Source: Dendrophyllia cribrosa
Lineage: Eukaryota > Cnidaria > Anthozoa > Scleractinia > Dendrophylliidae
Assembly: GCA_024195265.1 (NCBI GenBank)
Contig: JAJLRJ010000005.1
Location: 46,183,515 to 46,247,514 of the forward strand
Reading direction: 5' to 3'
DNA length: 64,000 nucleotides
Shown: one piece after another, positions 10,801 to 22,100 of the stretch
Layout: every line of letters starts with the position of its first letter
Numbering within the stretch: position 1 is the first letter of the stretch
The notes under the pieces: generated by a model
Database searches by the model: none
What the model was told of the DNA's origin: nothing
The model's input: the letters and a program-made list of their open reading frames with translations, nothing else
Position numbers and translations under genes: made by a program

Positions 10801-11593
10801 CAGAGCTGCACCTTTTCGCGCCTTCTGTACCATCGTTGTCCTCTGCTACACCGACATCACGCGGATTTCACTGCGAATTCTGAATCCCGCTCTTGTTGGA
10901 TCCGAAGTTGTGGTGTATGCAAAAGGCAGCATAGACTTTTTCACAGGAAAACACATTGCCTACGGACTCTTGGCCATCTTTTTCATTGTGGTATTCGTGG
11001 TGCCGTTTCCATTGGTTCTTCTTTTTCGCCCTTTCCTGACGCAGCGCCTCCGCCCACTTTTGAATCTCAATCGCTGGAAGCCGATATTTGATGCTCTCCA
11101 AAACTGCTTCAAGGACCAGTATCGTTGGTGTGCAGCCTTCTATTTTCTTTGCCGACTAGTCCTTATGGCCATTTCCACTTTCGTGCCTTCAGGGCCAGTT
11201 AAGAGAGCACTGCTGGAGAGTTCGTGTGTGTTAATCCTTCTCACCATCGCGTTCTTGAGGCCCTACAAGGAAGCCAGTGATGTTAAAGAAGACGAGGAGA
11301 GTTATGATTGGATCAATAAATCAGACGCCGCTGTCCTAGTTACGCTCACACTGATAGCAGTGTTCAGTTCTCCTATCGACAGTACCCTATCTAAGAGCAC
11401 TTGGACGGGCTTGCACACGTTCGTTGACATTTTGGCTTATATTCCCTTAGTTGTGTTAGGCATCGTTGCCGTCAGAATCGTCAGAAAATGTCGCGAAGCC
11501 AAGAAGAACAGTGAATTAAATGAGCCAGAAATGTCTGTCAGTGACGTGTCAGACATCACTGATGGTGCGGCTGCGACGTATAACCGACAGTAA
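7844..11593 (+). CDS. Pmp-like beta-helix ectodomain fused to multi-pass membrane domain
   Basis: The protein has 1249 aa in a single uninterrupted exon. The start chosen is the first in-frame ATG, directly followed by a signal peptide (residues 1-24, GTLVCVFQVALLTIVAF). Residues about 25-620 carry repeated F-x-N-N and GGG/GGA motifs such as SCVFRGNRADWGGGL, TRFENN...GGGA and VYFINNKGLRGGA. These are right-handed beta-helix coils like those of polymorphic outer-membrane (Pmp) and pectate-lyase-like repeats, with many N-glycosylation sequons. A Cys-rich stretch (about 760-860, with CVC and CGDC) precedes about eight hydrophobic segments, near 868-890, 953-972, 992-1013, 1036-1060, 1095-1115, 1122-1139, 1162-1179 and 1190-1213. 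A short Ser/Glu-rich tail ends the protein. It is probably a plasma-membrane protein with a large extracellular ligand- or matrix-binding region. Channel, receptor and adhesion roles are all open. I know of similar unnamed cnidarian proteins but cannot assign a symbol. Confidence 0.9.
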   Translation: MGTLVCVFQVALLTIVAFHRSEASIKTIFVSTNGSDNQTCGSENHPCLTLDYAFLRANQTGANSTQISAAQGNYTLKNSHSFNNLNNFGLIGQGSKSGDVEITCEKNAGLSFVLSNKIFFKRVKLLKCGGWRPSSVNAKKPYSGLDGVKFKVALDFRYCRNIQVVNVEISSSPGIGVNGYDVSGVVNFTNCIFADNTAANDENATFAYRSGSNAEGLRSKDIEYVYSGGGVYLALDPYGHNTVNVTPSQHDSYQHNSTFVFRNCSFVRNKAVWKNGSKTSDFVDTPELPFSRGGGLAIYFRSNASGSTIGIESCVFRGNRADWGGGLQVEMKEQTQNNHLMMEDTRFENNVGSLAGGGARMGNLIKGVKRSLNTFTANNCLFVSNMAIWGGGTSLYGSSIPGKCAEHTDADLTQFFFNQCQWTHNNGTVGAASGAFLLNQNEDQIGPDAPYHIRFNDSAFLRNYVIQRDVLVSIGEGALYSVEVPLVFRGNVSFINNSRTALALDGATMEIRDRVYFINNKGLRGGAMAMYGRSRIVFNEDSYVLFQGNECGSQGGALYIDAPGPPLVGFNATGTNTHTCFFAYTDSSLDFDDWKTKVVFQGNKAPYSSAGKSVFATTLRNCRRAGEPRQNNSVLRWKFIEFKDQNGQNSSIEDEVATDPVDIQYNSSDWDVAPSELFNATVRLLDEISNSVLGIVNIKINPLQLSYSIRLNTPSTMFVANGTISNLRLVGKSGETFSVELNFIGRQLLTETIPQRTLKACNPAFTQKGAMCVCMDSTEDGISRCKSDGKTFYLKHGYWGGTVKGKFVTHFCPIGYCQTNAHVSEKMYDSDRMCNSDRDQTSVLCGDCKANSSILFGGEQCSTTCSNWYLLLLLLYGLILLFVVMGIMLIDLDFFTGYLNAWLYSYQVMEFITPDDFKFDSFIEFLIGLANFQFKTGSGGICFAENLDDTDKLAIMYALPTYVLVVVVILVKRVRSNPDGWFSKRVRAAPFRAFCTIVVLCYTDITRISLRILNPALVGSEVVVYAKGSIDFFTGKHIAYGLLAIFFIVVFVVPFPLVLLFRPFLTQRLRPLLNLNRWKPIFDALQNCFKDQYRWCAAFYFLCRLVLMAISTFVPSGPVKRALLESSCVLILLTIAFLRPYKEASDVKEDEESYDWINKSDAAVLVTLTLIAVFSSPIDSTLSKSTWTGLHTFVDILAYIPLVVLGIVAVRIVRKCREAKKNSELNEPEMSVSDVSDITDGAAATYNRQ

Positions 11594-12626
11594 AGCAGAG
11601 GTCAAGCGAGGCTTCTTCAGCGGTTTTCGTCAACATTGCAAAGTCAAGTCGTCGTGATATGACGAAAATAAGTTGAACAGACCCTTTTTTTCTCTTTTAC
11701 CAAAACGAGGTCATTTTAGGTTGGCGTAGTCTTAATGGTTGTAGGAGACTAAGCGTGGTAATAAGTTAAGAGTTCTGACACTTGTACCACAACAATAGTT
11801 CCAAGTACAATTTCGAAAATGAGATCATATGACTTTCATGGAGCATTTTTTTAAAAGATGGTCGCTGGGAAAGTCGGTTAAAATGTTTTGTTGACATTAC
11901 CCGCTGTTTTCGATAAGGTAGTGACAAGTAACTCTAGCAACGTGCCATTTGTACCCAAACACGTTAATTATGCTACAGATACTCATTGTTAGGTACCATA
12001 AAAGAAGAATAAGAAATATTATAAGGCGAAAAACATTTTAAGATACTATAGTTTTAGTGTATATTTTTGCAAGATTTTAAAATATATCCACAAGATCAAA
12101 GAGTAATCCAAACGATATCATATGAAATAATACATCAACAACAAAAAAGCAAACAGTTTGTTACCCGTGTTGACATCGACTAATGCTGTGTTCACACTAG
12201 ACGAACATGTTTCAACGAAACACGTTTCCCGTGAACATGTTTGCAATTTCATTATTCACATTAATTGTTAATTTCAAAACACGTTTCACGCCTGGTTCTA
12301 TAATTTATGCTGTTTTATGAAGCAGGCATAAGCTCGCATGAAATCTTTATAATTACACATGAACCGAAGAAAAACAGATCTTGAACTTGCTGTTACATGT
12401 CTTGTGGTTTAATGTCACTTCTTTGTGATTATGATAAAAACTGATAAACACGAAACTGTTTAGGCTAATTTCTGATTATGTATAAGTTTATTTCGTAATA
12501 AATTGCTTTTTTGAACGGACTGGTGACGTAGATAGAGAATCACTATGTCGTAAACCATAATGAATGACACGACCACGCCCATATTTAAAATATTATCGCA
12601 CTGATGACCACTACGTCTACAAGTCA
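11594..12626. other. 3' flank of the beta-helix gene
   Basis: No coding potential seen. The clearest polyadenylation signal on the plus strand is AATAAA at about 12497, roughly 900 nt after the stop. A transposon-like GTGTTCACACTAGACGAAC segment sits near 12189. Confidence 0.4.
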
Positions 12627-12803
12627 AATAGGCCATTTCCGAGTTACGTTATGCCTCGTTGTCAAAGCGAGGCTAGGTGCACAACCTTTCATATGGAAAT
12701 GAGTTTTTATTCAAATGCAAATAAAACTCATTTCCATATGAAAGGTTGTGCACCTAGCCTCGCTTTGACAACGAGGCATAACGTAACTCGGAAATGGCCT
12801 ATT
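12627..12803. mobile_element. Palindromic MITE (AATAGGCC termini), copy 1
   Basis: A near-perfect 177-bp palindrome: the left arm AATAGGCCATTTCCGAGTTA... is repeated in inverse at the right end around a short central loop near 12715. A related palindrome is found at 63606-63783 and a diverged one at 44841-45018. It is non-coding. Confidence 0.85.
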
Positions 12804-13896
12804 GTTCCATGTAAACATTGTAATGGCTATTTCGCTCACACGATTGGTCAATTAATTACTAAATGCCTTTCACACAAACCTAAACAAGCACAGTATCGCA
12901 AACCGAATGTAAACTTTTAAAGAAAGATGTGTAGTTATAAGGAAACGTGTTCGTATGTTACGAAAAATGGTTAGGGTTAGATTATTAGCGAACTTATTTA
13001 CTCCTCGATTACAAAAAAAATTATCGTAACGAAAAAGCCTGTGTAATCGACAACAAACTGTCAAGAATAAAGTGTTGTACAACAAATCAGTAGTTTTTCC
13101 TTTTCAAAACGAAAAATGCTACAAACGCGGCAGTTTTGTTATCGGCAACTCCCTTTTCCCTGTGTTTCGTCCCGACAGACGAGGAACTAATAGTCGACAA
13201 CTGTTTAGTTGTCGACTACAACAAGTTTTTTTTTAAAAAAGGTATCGACAACAAACCGTCAAAAATAAAGTTTTCGACAACAAAGTAGTATCCTTTTCTT
13301 ATCGATTTGGCCTTTAGTGTGTGGAGTATCGGACACTTATAGCGGTGATCAAATACACATAGTTGTCGACAACTATCTCTCTGAGATAGTTAGTTACCAA
13401 GAGTGCACCTGGTTTTCCAGTCGCAGAGCACTTCAGTTCCAATGGACACTCTGCGGATGACGTGCAGGTTTGCGGCGTCAAGCTCTGCGGCGGAAACAAG
13501 CAAAGGAAACGGCAGGAGATGCGTCTTATTTTCCAACTTGGTACCTGTCAACCGCACGGCCTAAATACTAACTTTCGTTTCTTCTGAAGGTCGCGCGCGC
13601 GCATGCAAGAAACAATCATTTAAACTTTAGATGTCGTGGCGTATTTCTCAACGAACATATTTCCACTGAAGAAGGGCAAAGCCCGAAACGTTTGGAACTT
13701 ATTCAAAAACTTTGGCACTTTAAAATAACATTTAAAAACGTTTTTTCATGAAATCCAAGTGCCACGCAGCCACCGAACTTATTTTTGTAGTAACTATCTC
13801 TCTGGTCTGTCGAGGCCCTTAACAAGCGTGACAGCTTTGGTTATCAACAGTGATTTACCAGTATGACCATTTTGGCAAACAGGTTTGTTGTACCCA
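12804..13896. other. Intergenic with GTCGACAAC hairpins
   Basis: Contains a 29-bp hairpin TAGTCGACAACTG...TTGTCGACTA at about 13189-13217. Two related segments (CAACAAACTGTCAAGAATAAAG near 13051, CAACAAACCGTCAAAAATAAAG near 13250, differing by few bases) suggest a diverged local duplication. A CTGAAGAAGGGC...GCCCGAAAC stem at 13665-13690 is discussed in the findings. Confidence 0.5.
13385..13500 (-). pseudogene. Possible Ig-domain exon remnant
   Basis: The minus strand reads AECPLELKCSATGKPG, which resembles the B-strand/C-strand start of an immunoglobulin domain (L-x-C-x-A-x-G-x-P). It is followed by a potential donor (CCAG then GTGCAC at about 13409). No acceptor consistent with the phase of the upstream Sushi/HYR exons was found, nor the downstream W and second Cys. 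It could be a stray exon, a pseudo-exon or chance. Confidence 0.22.
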
Positions 13897-14060
13897 GGGG
13901 CCTTTGACTTTAATACAACACTTTGCTTAGCAACTCACGCCTCAGAGTTTTAAGGGCCCATGACCTTGATACAATACGTTGCTAAGCAACTCACGCCTCA
14001 GAGTTTTAAGGGCCTGTGACCTTGATACAACACGTTTCTAAGCAACTCACGCTTCGAATT
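13897..14060. repeat. About 63-bp tandem repeat, 2.6 copies
   Basis: Units run from GGGCC(T/C) through GACCTTGATACAA, AGCAACTCACGCCTCAGAG and TTTTAA. Three successive blocks start at about 13899, 13953 and 14010 with moderate divergence. Confidence 0.8.
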
Positions 14061-14519
14061 TTAATGGTGGTATTTATTCCCTTATCCCCAAGACAGAATT
14101 ACAACACTGCACAACTGCTTCCATGCAATGTATGTTTATTCTGGTCTACAACAATAAACTATTTCTCAATTGCTTTTAGCCAAATGGTGTTTAAGTTCTT
14201 CTGTATGTTTCCTCTCTAATTAACGTAAACTTGTACTTTTTCACGGTTGCACATATTATACCGACAAAAAAATGGCGCAACATAAGGCCCTGTTACAAAG
14301 CTTATAAAATTACTCTTTAACTCTGAAACAATTTCAGAAGATGTTTGGTTTCCATTGTAAAAAAAATACTCAGTGAGCCCCATTATTTTCTGCCTTGAGG
14401 GTCCAGCTCCACCTTGAAATTAAACAAAGAGGCATTAATAAGAAAGCTCTGTTTTATCAGTTTCTTTCATTCTAGATTTGCTTCTTCAATTTTTACGTCT
14501 GGTGAACGAAAAGAATTGC
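14061..14519. other. Intergenic, no gene recognised
   Basis: No domain, RNA or repeat boundary could be identified in this stretch. Confidence 0.4.
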
Positions 14520-15179
14520 TTGTCATGGGTCTTAGATGTAAATGAGTGACAAGGGGTCCTGCCTACCTACCACAACTTTCTTGGATCTAAAGGTGAAGCA
14601 TCTAACCACAAGTATCTGACATGTCTGAGATCTAAAGTTAATGAGAAGAGGACCTGCATACCTACTACAAATGTTTGATGTAAAGTTAATGGAGGATAAA
14701 AAGGGGATCTGGATGTCTACCACAAGTGTCTTGGATGTAAAGTTAATAGAGAACGACAAGAGGATCTGCAAGTCTAACCAAAAATCCGTAAGTAGGTTGA
14801 AAAGTGCAACTGCCTCTCGTACGCTTCAAAACAAGCTTCCGATTATTCAATTTGCTAAGAAGTTGTTACAGCCATATTTGGAAAATCAAGATAAAAATAT
14901 CAACCAATCAATTCGCTAGAACAACCTGCTTCCACTCTCCCTATACCGAGGGGTTTCCAAATATGGTACTAAGCAAAAAATTAACATTTGGAAGCTGTGA
15001 ATGCGCGTTACACGTTTCAACCCACTTATGGGTTTCTGGTCTAACAGAATGTCTTAGATTTAAAGTCGATGAAGGATGAGAGTTCAAGTGTCCTACATCT
15101 TTAATTAAGGGAGAACGACAAGGGGGCCTGCATATTTACCACAAGTGTCTAAGATCTATAGTTTATGGAAAATAAAAAA
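14520..15179. repeat. Degenerate minisatellite, unit about 60 bp
   Basis: A unit containing TCTTGGATGTAAAGTTAATG, then GACAAG(G/A)GGATC, CTGCAT and CTACCACAAG recurs at about 14527, 14582, 14630, 14680, 14735, 15050 and 15130. A stretch of unrelated sequence (about 14785-15045) interrupts the array, so a later insertion is likely. Short frames inside are by-products of the repeat. Confidence 0.65.
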
Positions 15180-15182
15180 GGG

Positions 15183-16496
15183 ACTGTTACGCCGCAAAAT
15201 GTAATACTAACGCAAAATGTAATAACTTTCTAACGCAAAATGTAATAACACTTCAATTACATCTATTACATGAAAACTAGTGCTAAATCTGTGAACAATT
15301 TCATGCAATCAGTGCAGTGACTTGAAAATTGAGAAAATCACATGAAACATTGTAAAGATGACCGAAGATCACCTAAGGTATTCTGAAAACCATCCCGAGG
15401 CAACAGCAGATTATTCGAAGCCTTCCGAAGTACTTTACAGTAGATTATCCGAAGGTCACCCGAGGTACTCCGCATACTGCCACACTTTGATGCTCAGTAT
15501 GTCGGGAGTTCAAGGAAATATCAACCTTGCCCTCGTACATTGTAATGTTGAGTTATATATGCAGTGTTTGAGAACAGTCGATAAGTGCATGTGTGTTTGT
15601 TACACCATATAAGACTTGCTAGAGATGTGATATTTGATTTTCTTACTCATGGGCCTTTATCACGCCCCGCCATTTTGTATAAAAGCAAAAGATTTACCCC
15701 CCAAGCCTCGCAGTGAAAAAGTTGAGAACGAGGTTAAGCAGGGGAAAACAAAGCATTTTATTCTCCTGGGAATCAACATGGCCGCCGCGTGATAAAGGCC
15801 CATGTATCCGTTCTTTAGATGAAAAGTTTAAAATTCAAATTGAAACTCGATCTTAGAGCGCTTTCCTTTTGAAAGTGTCGCTCCGGTGGGAAATCAAATG
15901 GAACGGTTCTTCCCACTAGAAATTTTCAGTGGGAAGGACCATTTCATTTCATCCCACCGCTATTTAACGGTCAATCATTAATAAATTAGCAGCCACCACC
16001 CCATTGAAGCTCATTAAGATCCTCTTAAACGTACCATGTTTGCGCGAAGTGACAGTCACCGAAGGGTTTGTGTATGCGGCCTTTTATTGATTCAGAAGCG
16101 TTCAACTTGCGTCCATAGATGAATTAATTTTCGTACAATGTATAAGTCTCGCTTTTTAGCTCAATCATGTTCCTCCACATTTACTTATTATAGCTGTATT
16201 ATTTACTGATGAAAAAGATATCTTAGTTAATTTTAAATCCTTGTTTCTATCCACCTGTGCCGGACAGGAATGCATCAGTAAGTCACAGTAAAACACTTTC
16301 GTACTTTGACTTCGTCTGATAGCATCAAATAATATGCAATTGAAGTGTTATTACAATTTGCATTATTACATTTTGCGCTAGAGAAGTTATTACATTTTGC
16401 GTTAAAATGTTATTGCATTTTGCGTCAATTTTATTACATTTTGCGCTGATTGTTATTACATTTTGCGGCGATTATTACATTTTGCGGCGTGACAGT
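15183..16496. mobile_element. 1.3-kb DNA element with subterminal motif arrays
   Basis: The ends are inverted repeats ACTGT(T/C)ACGCCGCAAAAT (24 bp including the following GTAATA, one mismatch). Each end continues into several inverted copies of a CGCAAAATGTAATAA motif: three at the left (15190-15250) and about six at the right (16340-16490). GGG flanks both ends and may be a 3-bp target duplication. The interior is non-coding and contains a nested palindromic MITE. Arrays of a transposase-binding-type motif near both termini suggest a non-autonomous cut-and-paste element; the superfamily is not recognised. Confidence 0.75.
15651..15801. mobile_element. Nested MITE, about 151 bp
   Basis: Terminal inverted repeats GGGCCTTTATCACGC at the left and the reverse complement GCGTGATAAAGGCCC at the right, bounded by CAT and ATG. 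It lies wholly inside the 15183-16496 element and is therefore younger. Confidence 0.7.
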
Positions 16497-16981
16497 GGGA
16501 CATGTATGCACACAAGAGCGAAATACATTTCGAGTGTCAGTAGGATACAGATAACAAACTTAAAGGGAGCTTATATCTTGATCTAATTATACCCTTACCG
16601 TCATCAGACTAAAAGTTACATACAAACTTAAACCAGGAGTAAATTTTAAGAAGCATCGGTTAAAGTTAAAGAGTTTACAGGTGAAAAACAACTAAAAAGA
16701 ATAATACTCAGGGGAAAACACATAATTCTGTGCTGGATTTAACTCCATTTTTTAGCAGTGGTCTGGTAGGGAACTTAATTTTTCAAATGTTATGTTATTT
16801 TCAATGAAGCCAACCGAAACTAATCTATTTGTATTTTGGGTTGGATTATATTTAGGTAATAAGACCTAAGATTTTTATAGATTAGATTTGGACAATTCTT
16901 GTATATGTGACGAATTTAATCATACTTTATATTTTAATTTGCGCAATATAAGCAACAGATATCATAATTATTATAATTATA

Positions 16982-17015
16982 ATTCTTCTTCTTCTTCTTC
17001 TTCTTCTTCTTCTAC

Positions 17016-17058
<43 letters not shown>
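16982..17058. repeat. Microsatellite (TTC)n-(TAT)n
   Basis: Ten or so TTC units followed by an uninterrupted ATT/TAT run, about 60 bp from the last recognised exon of the minus-strand Sushi/HYR gene and so probably in its intron. Confidence 0.95.
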
Positions 17059-17059
<1 letters not shown>

Positions 17060-17116
17060 AATTCACAGCAAGATCGACAGAGGGGGAAGGGGGAATAATT
17101 TAGTATAGGAACATAC

Positions 17117-17329
17117 TTGAACAATTCGGCCAGGGAAGCTGGATTGGCCAAGAGGACATGCTGTGCCACTGACCACTGTATGGACAAACGTACAGCAAGG
17201 GTGGATTGAAAACAAAATCAGTGCCAATTTTACAAGCCACTTGGCAAAATGAAGGAGAGCCATCAGCGTCACGGTTCAGGCATACCAGAGCACCATTCTT
17301 GGGAGGGTCGTACATTGGACATTTAGTCA
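17117..17329 (-). CDS. Exon 5: second Sushi-like domain
   Basis: 213 nt. Opens [16 protein letters not shown] and ends WPNCS; six cysteines in the same order as exon 2. Acceptor TGATTTTCAG and donor GTATGT at 17116; phase 1 at both ends. The next exon was not found downstream on this strand. Confidence 0.78.
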
Positions 17330-19062
17330 CTGAAAATCACAAGTTAAAATCTACTGATTTTAAGATTTTTAGATCGTTTAAGATTAACTTTCTTTAATAA
17401 TTAGATTTAAAGAGAAGTTTGACTGTGATACCGAAATAATACGACACTATAATGTAATGTGCAGTTAAAGGAACACTGTCCCGGCTAATTTACCGTCGTT
17501 TTTATGATCATGTCCAGGTGCTTGCTTAAAGGTTGCTTAATTATCTTAGAATAAGAAGAAAAAATCGCTAAAAATGATGAACGCAAACAAAAATGAACTA
17601 AAAAGACAAAAAAAAAAACGACTAACAAAACTCAAAATTCCACCAGAATGGAAACTTTGATTTCTTGACCGCCTGCTGTCACTAAATCGAAATTGATGAA
17701 CTGTAATCCTGCACTTTTTCTCCAAACTACTGCTTCTCTCAATATAATCTTTTTTTTCGATTTAGGTCTATATTTGGAGGCATTTACCGATATAACATAG
17801 AAATTTCGTTTTTCGCCAGGACAGCGTCCTTTTAAAGACAATTTTTTTTCTAAAATCTCTACCAATGTGTTGCGACCTTACTCCACTTTGTTCCTATCCA
17901 CCGGCCCGAAGGCGTAAAAGGTGTCCTTGTACAAGACTTCAACTTCACATTCAATCAGGTGAATTTTAAATACACCTATGTGGAGCGATACAATGTCAAC
18001 CAAAGACTCCAATCACCAACCCTCCACTCTTAAGCCCGAAGCTATCCTCTTAACCCCGGGGGTACTCAGCCCAAATCAGGGAAGGGGTGTGCCGCCCAGG
18101 CTGTCAAACCCTCACTCTGTTATGCAGAAGAGTGTTCGCACTTCTGCCACGCTGTTTATGACTTAAATTGAACTGAAAATGACGCGCTGGTTTGATTCCT
18201 GACAATGATATCGTTTTTGTCGGATGCAAGGTTGGCCTACAGGAAATGTCGGGGAAATATGTCTTGTTAACTGAAGGGCATCTATCTACCCTGTCTATAA
18301 CAGTGTCAACCCACCCCACCCTACTGAATTTAGTTCAAATTGGAGTACCCCTGGCTCTCATAAGAACAAAATGTTAACTGATCATTACCATGTTGTCTCG
18401 CTATTGATTTTAGCAAATAAAACAACTTACGTTTGAGCGTGATTGTAAACGAGCATCCACGGTAAATGTTTGGTTTTGGGAAGGCGAAGTCCTTCACGGT
18501 ATACTCAACCGTATATTTTCCAGGAACTTGGAAGGTCTGACCGTTTCGATAGTTGGCACTAATTTGAGGAGGCAAATGAGAATTGTCCGAACAAATCGGC
18601 CTGCCCCAGGAAACCCTTACGGATGCACTGCGAGGCTCTTTGACAATATCGCTTGGACAGAAACTACAAGATGGTAGCTCTTCATCTGTACACAAGAAAC
18701 AATAGCTTGAGTTTAGCAAATATAACAAAAAACGTCTAAACAACGTAACTATTTAGCTGATTTTTTTGTAGCTCATATACCATGGTCCTAGTTCTGAATT
18801 TTAAAGTAGCTGAGTAGGATTCTTCGTTATGGTCCCGGCTGCTTTCACTAATTCCTTGGTTGTTTTAATAGTCCGCGCACCTGCAGTGCGCAGGACAATA
18901 ACAAGGCGCGTGGTTTAATGAAGTTGTTATAGATGGGTAGCATTCAAATACTCCTAGAATTGCGGCAGGTGGTATGTTCCCTCGCGGCGTCGCCGCTCAA
19001 AATGGCGGCTCCCCTGCCAAAACTCTGTCCTCGCTCGTAATTGCGGCTTCATTGCCAAAACG

Positions 19063-19096
<34 letters not shown>

Positions 19097-19097
19097 C

Positions 19098-19134
<37 letters not shown>

Positions 19135-22100
19135 AAATAATGAATTGAAGACTTCATCAGCTATAAAAGTGCTCAATAGATAAACTAGAGCGATATGTAG
19201 ATTTGTAGAGATGGATTACTTGGTCGAAGACATTTATTCACTGCTACTCAGAGTTTCATGCTTCTTACGAAGCAATCATCAGGCAACTGCCTACAATAAC
19301 GGATACATAGAATACATACAAAATTTGAAATTACAGAACAATACCTAATGGCGTGACGTGCGGAGATATGATTGGTTAACTAAACGAATACAGTTTTCAA
19401 CAGGAATTTCTTAGAATGTCTACAAGTAGATAGGAGTTCGCTTCTATTGTTCAGTGTTGACATTTCGGGTCTGCATATGATGAAATATTTTTCCCATAAA
19501 CATAAATTACAACGCTTGTTTACATTTGAATACGATCTTGCTTGTTTAATCTTACGCCATCTGATGTTGTAAATGACGTCTCTTCTTTTAAGCTCCGGAT
19601 GTATTTGCTTAATTCTGTTGCATGCTTGTATTTTTCATTTCTAAATGAGCATACATGATTTCTGTATCTTAATTTAAACGCTGTGTCACAAAGTCCGACG
19701 TATGTCTCTTTGGAGGATGATGTTGTGACTTCAGCTTGGTAAATGATGTTTGTGTCGTTGCATTTTCCGTTCATGGGGCACGTGCTTGGGTTCCGGCAGT
19801 TACAATTACTATCTTGGGTGAGATCAGACTTATTAATTTGTGATTTGTTGTGGTTGGATATAATCGATTTTATATTATTCATGCAGCTGTAGCTCACATT
19901 AACAATACCGCAAGCTACGTTGGCTAAGAAGGACTATCTTTTTCCTGTGCTGCAAAATTTTAACTAGATGTGTTACTTAGAATTCCAAGGATTAAGTTTT
20001 TTTATTTTTTTTTATTTTTTTACATTATAATAAAATTCATTATGTTGGGATTAGAATGTCTTCTCAGATCACATTAAAGTTTGTCATATGATTACCTCTT
20101 ATTGTAACAAAAAACTGACAGCTCCTATGATTTCCAGCTTTATCTGTCGCGGTAACATGAACTAAATGCCGACCAATGGTAAAGTTATAAGGAGACACGT
20201 GACTGGACTGCACTGTGACCTTAGCATTTGGATCAACGGAAAGTGAAGTGTCATTAGCACGCACTTTCCAGGACACCACTTCGGCGGGACTTCCTTTTTT
20301 GGCGACTATTGTTATGTCATCCGGACAATAAACATCTGGTGGCCATGTGTCTAAATCAAAGCATACATCCACATTTGTCAGCTTTTGTTTCTAAATTCAA
20401 GGGTGCTCAATACTGGGTCAAACGCATGAAAAATGGCTTGCGTCACCTTCGTCAATTCAAGACCCCCGCCCTTCCGCCAATTTCGCGCGTTCGCACTCGC
20501 GCTCCATAAAAAAAGAGCGCTTGACCGCAGGTTTCTTGCGTCACAATAATGCGAGAATTTTCAAACAACCTACCAAGATAGTTAGATCGCCACCTTCACT
20601 TGACAAACGGAAAATTTAAGGTACTTTTTGAAAACTATTGAGTTCGTATTTCGTTGTTCAGTATTATAATTATTCTAACAGCGATATGAACGAAGCGACC
20701 AAGCGAACGATCAAAGTGGACCAAGCGGATACCAACTCGTGTCAGAAAGGCCGCTGTGCGTTGTTATACTGAAATAACACTGGAGATACACGAAAGCAAT
20801 CGCCACTTGCTTAAAACTCGTTTCCTCTTCATAGTTTATTTTCATGTAGTGCGGATTATCTCAGTAAAACATTGTGCTCTAGTAGAACAGTAGGACGGCG
20901 CTTCTTTCTTAAATTTCTAAAATGCTTCAGAGAGGAGGCAACTACCCGATTGTGAGGAGGGCGGAAGACCCGTACGTGGCATTTCATACGAATAACTTAC
21001 CTACACATTTGTGAATATCTCCGCTCCATGTTCCATTAGGCTGACATACAAATTGAAAATAAACTCTATCGTGGTCATCTTCCAGAGCATACCCAACTGG
21101 ACAAGAAAACCCGCACGTTTTGTGGACTGATGAAGAGCCAGTGATACACCGGCTATCAAGGGAATTTGTCCATTGCATAGGTGGCAATTTAGGACAGTCA
21201 GCGTTCACTGAAAACGGAAGAAAACAGTTAATTTTACAAACGTACTTAGAAGTAATATAAACTGCATACGATTCCTCAAAAAAGCAGGATGAAACTCACT
21301 GGATACAAATTTCGAGAGTACATTGTTTTTGACAAAAGAAACAATAGTCCGAATGTACCTACTCGTCGGCTGTTTATATCTTTCTTATCAAGAAGGTCAA
21401 ATCTGTGAGTTATTAGTAACCTTTTAAGTAAATTGGGCCTCGTCAACAGAATCAAAGTTATATATGTGTGCATTTCTTAGAATAAACGCGTTTATTTTAA
21501 ACTCTGTTGCTTTAAGGACGCGTTTATTCAAGAATTTTAGGCTATAAGAAAGGTCAGGCACACACAAAGTGCCATATTCTTAAAATAGAATGGTTTGTAC
21601 AAACAAGGGAAAAACAAGAAAACAAGAGAGGTTTTTTTAGAATGATATGGTAAAACCCATCTTAGATTTAGCAGATGTTGCGTGGGGGCAATAAAATAGT
21701 TCCACGTAAACCCTTATGGCACAAATTCAAGTTCTTCAGAACAAAGATGCCGGCATTGTTAACAGACCAAGCTACTGGCGGACTCACCTTCAAACGCTGG
21801 GATGGGTGAACATTGCCACAAGACGAAGATTCCATCGTTAGATTTTAATTTATAAAAGTTGAAATAGTCTTACTGAAAACAGTCTACTGGATGAAATTAT
21901 TACTTATTTTTTAATTTTTAAATACAAAAGTTGTAAATTCAAAATTTAGAGCAATTCATAACAATTTTTTGTTGTAACTTAGTTCAAACCAAAGTATAGA
22001 GCAAGGCTGATACTACGTAGAACATTTAACGCGACAACGACATGATAGAACTCAAACTGAAAGCCAAAATGCAACCGTGGACAGCTGTTTCGATCTGGTT

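Noticed and set aside
17632..17865. 77-aa minus-strand frame between Sushi/HYR exons 4 and 5
   Set aside because: No domain, no phase-compatible splice sites noticed; probably intronic chance.
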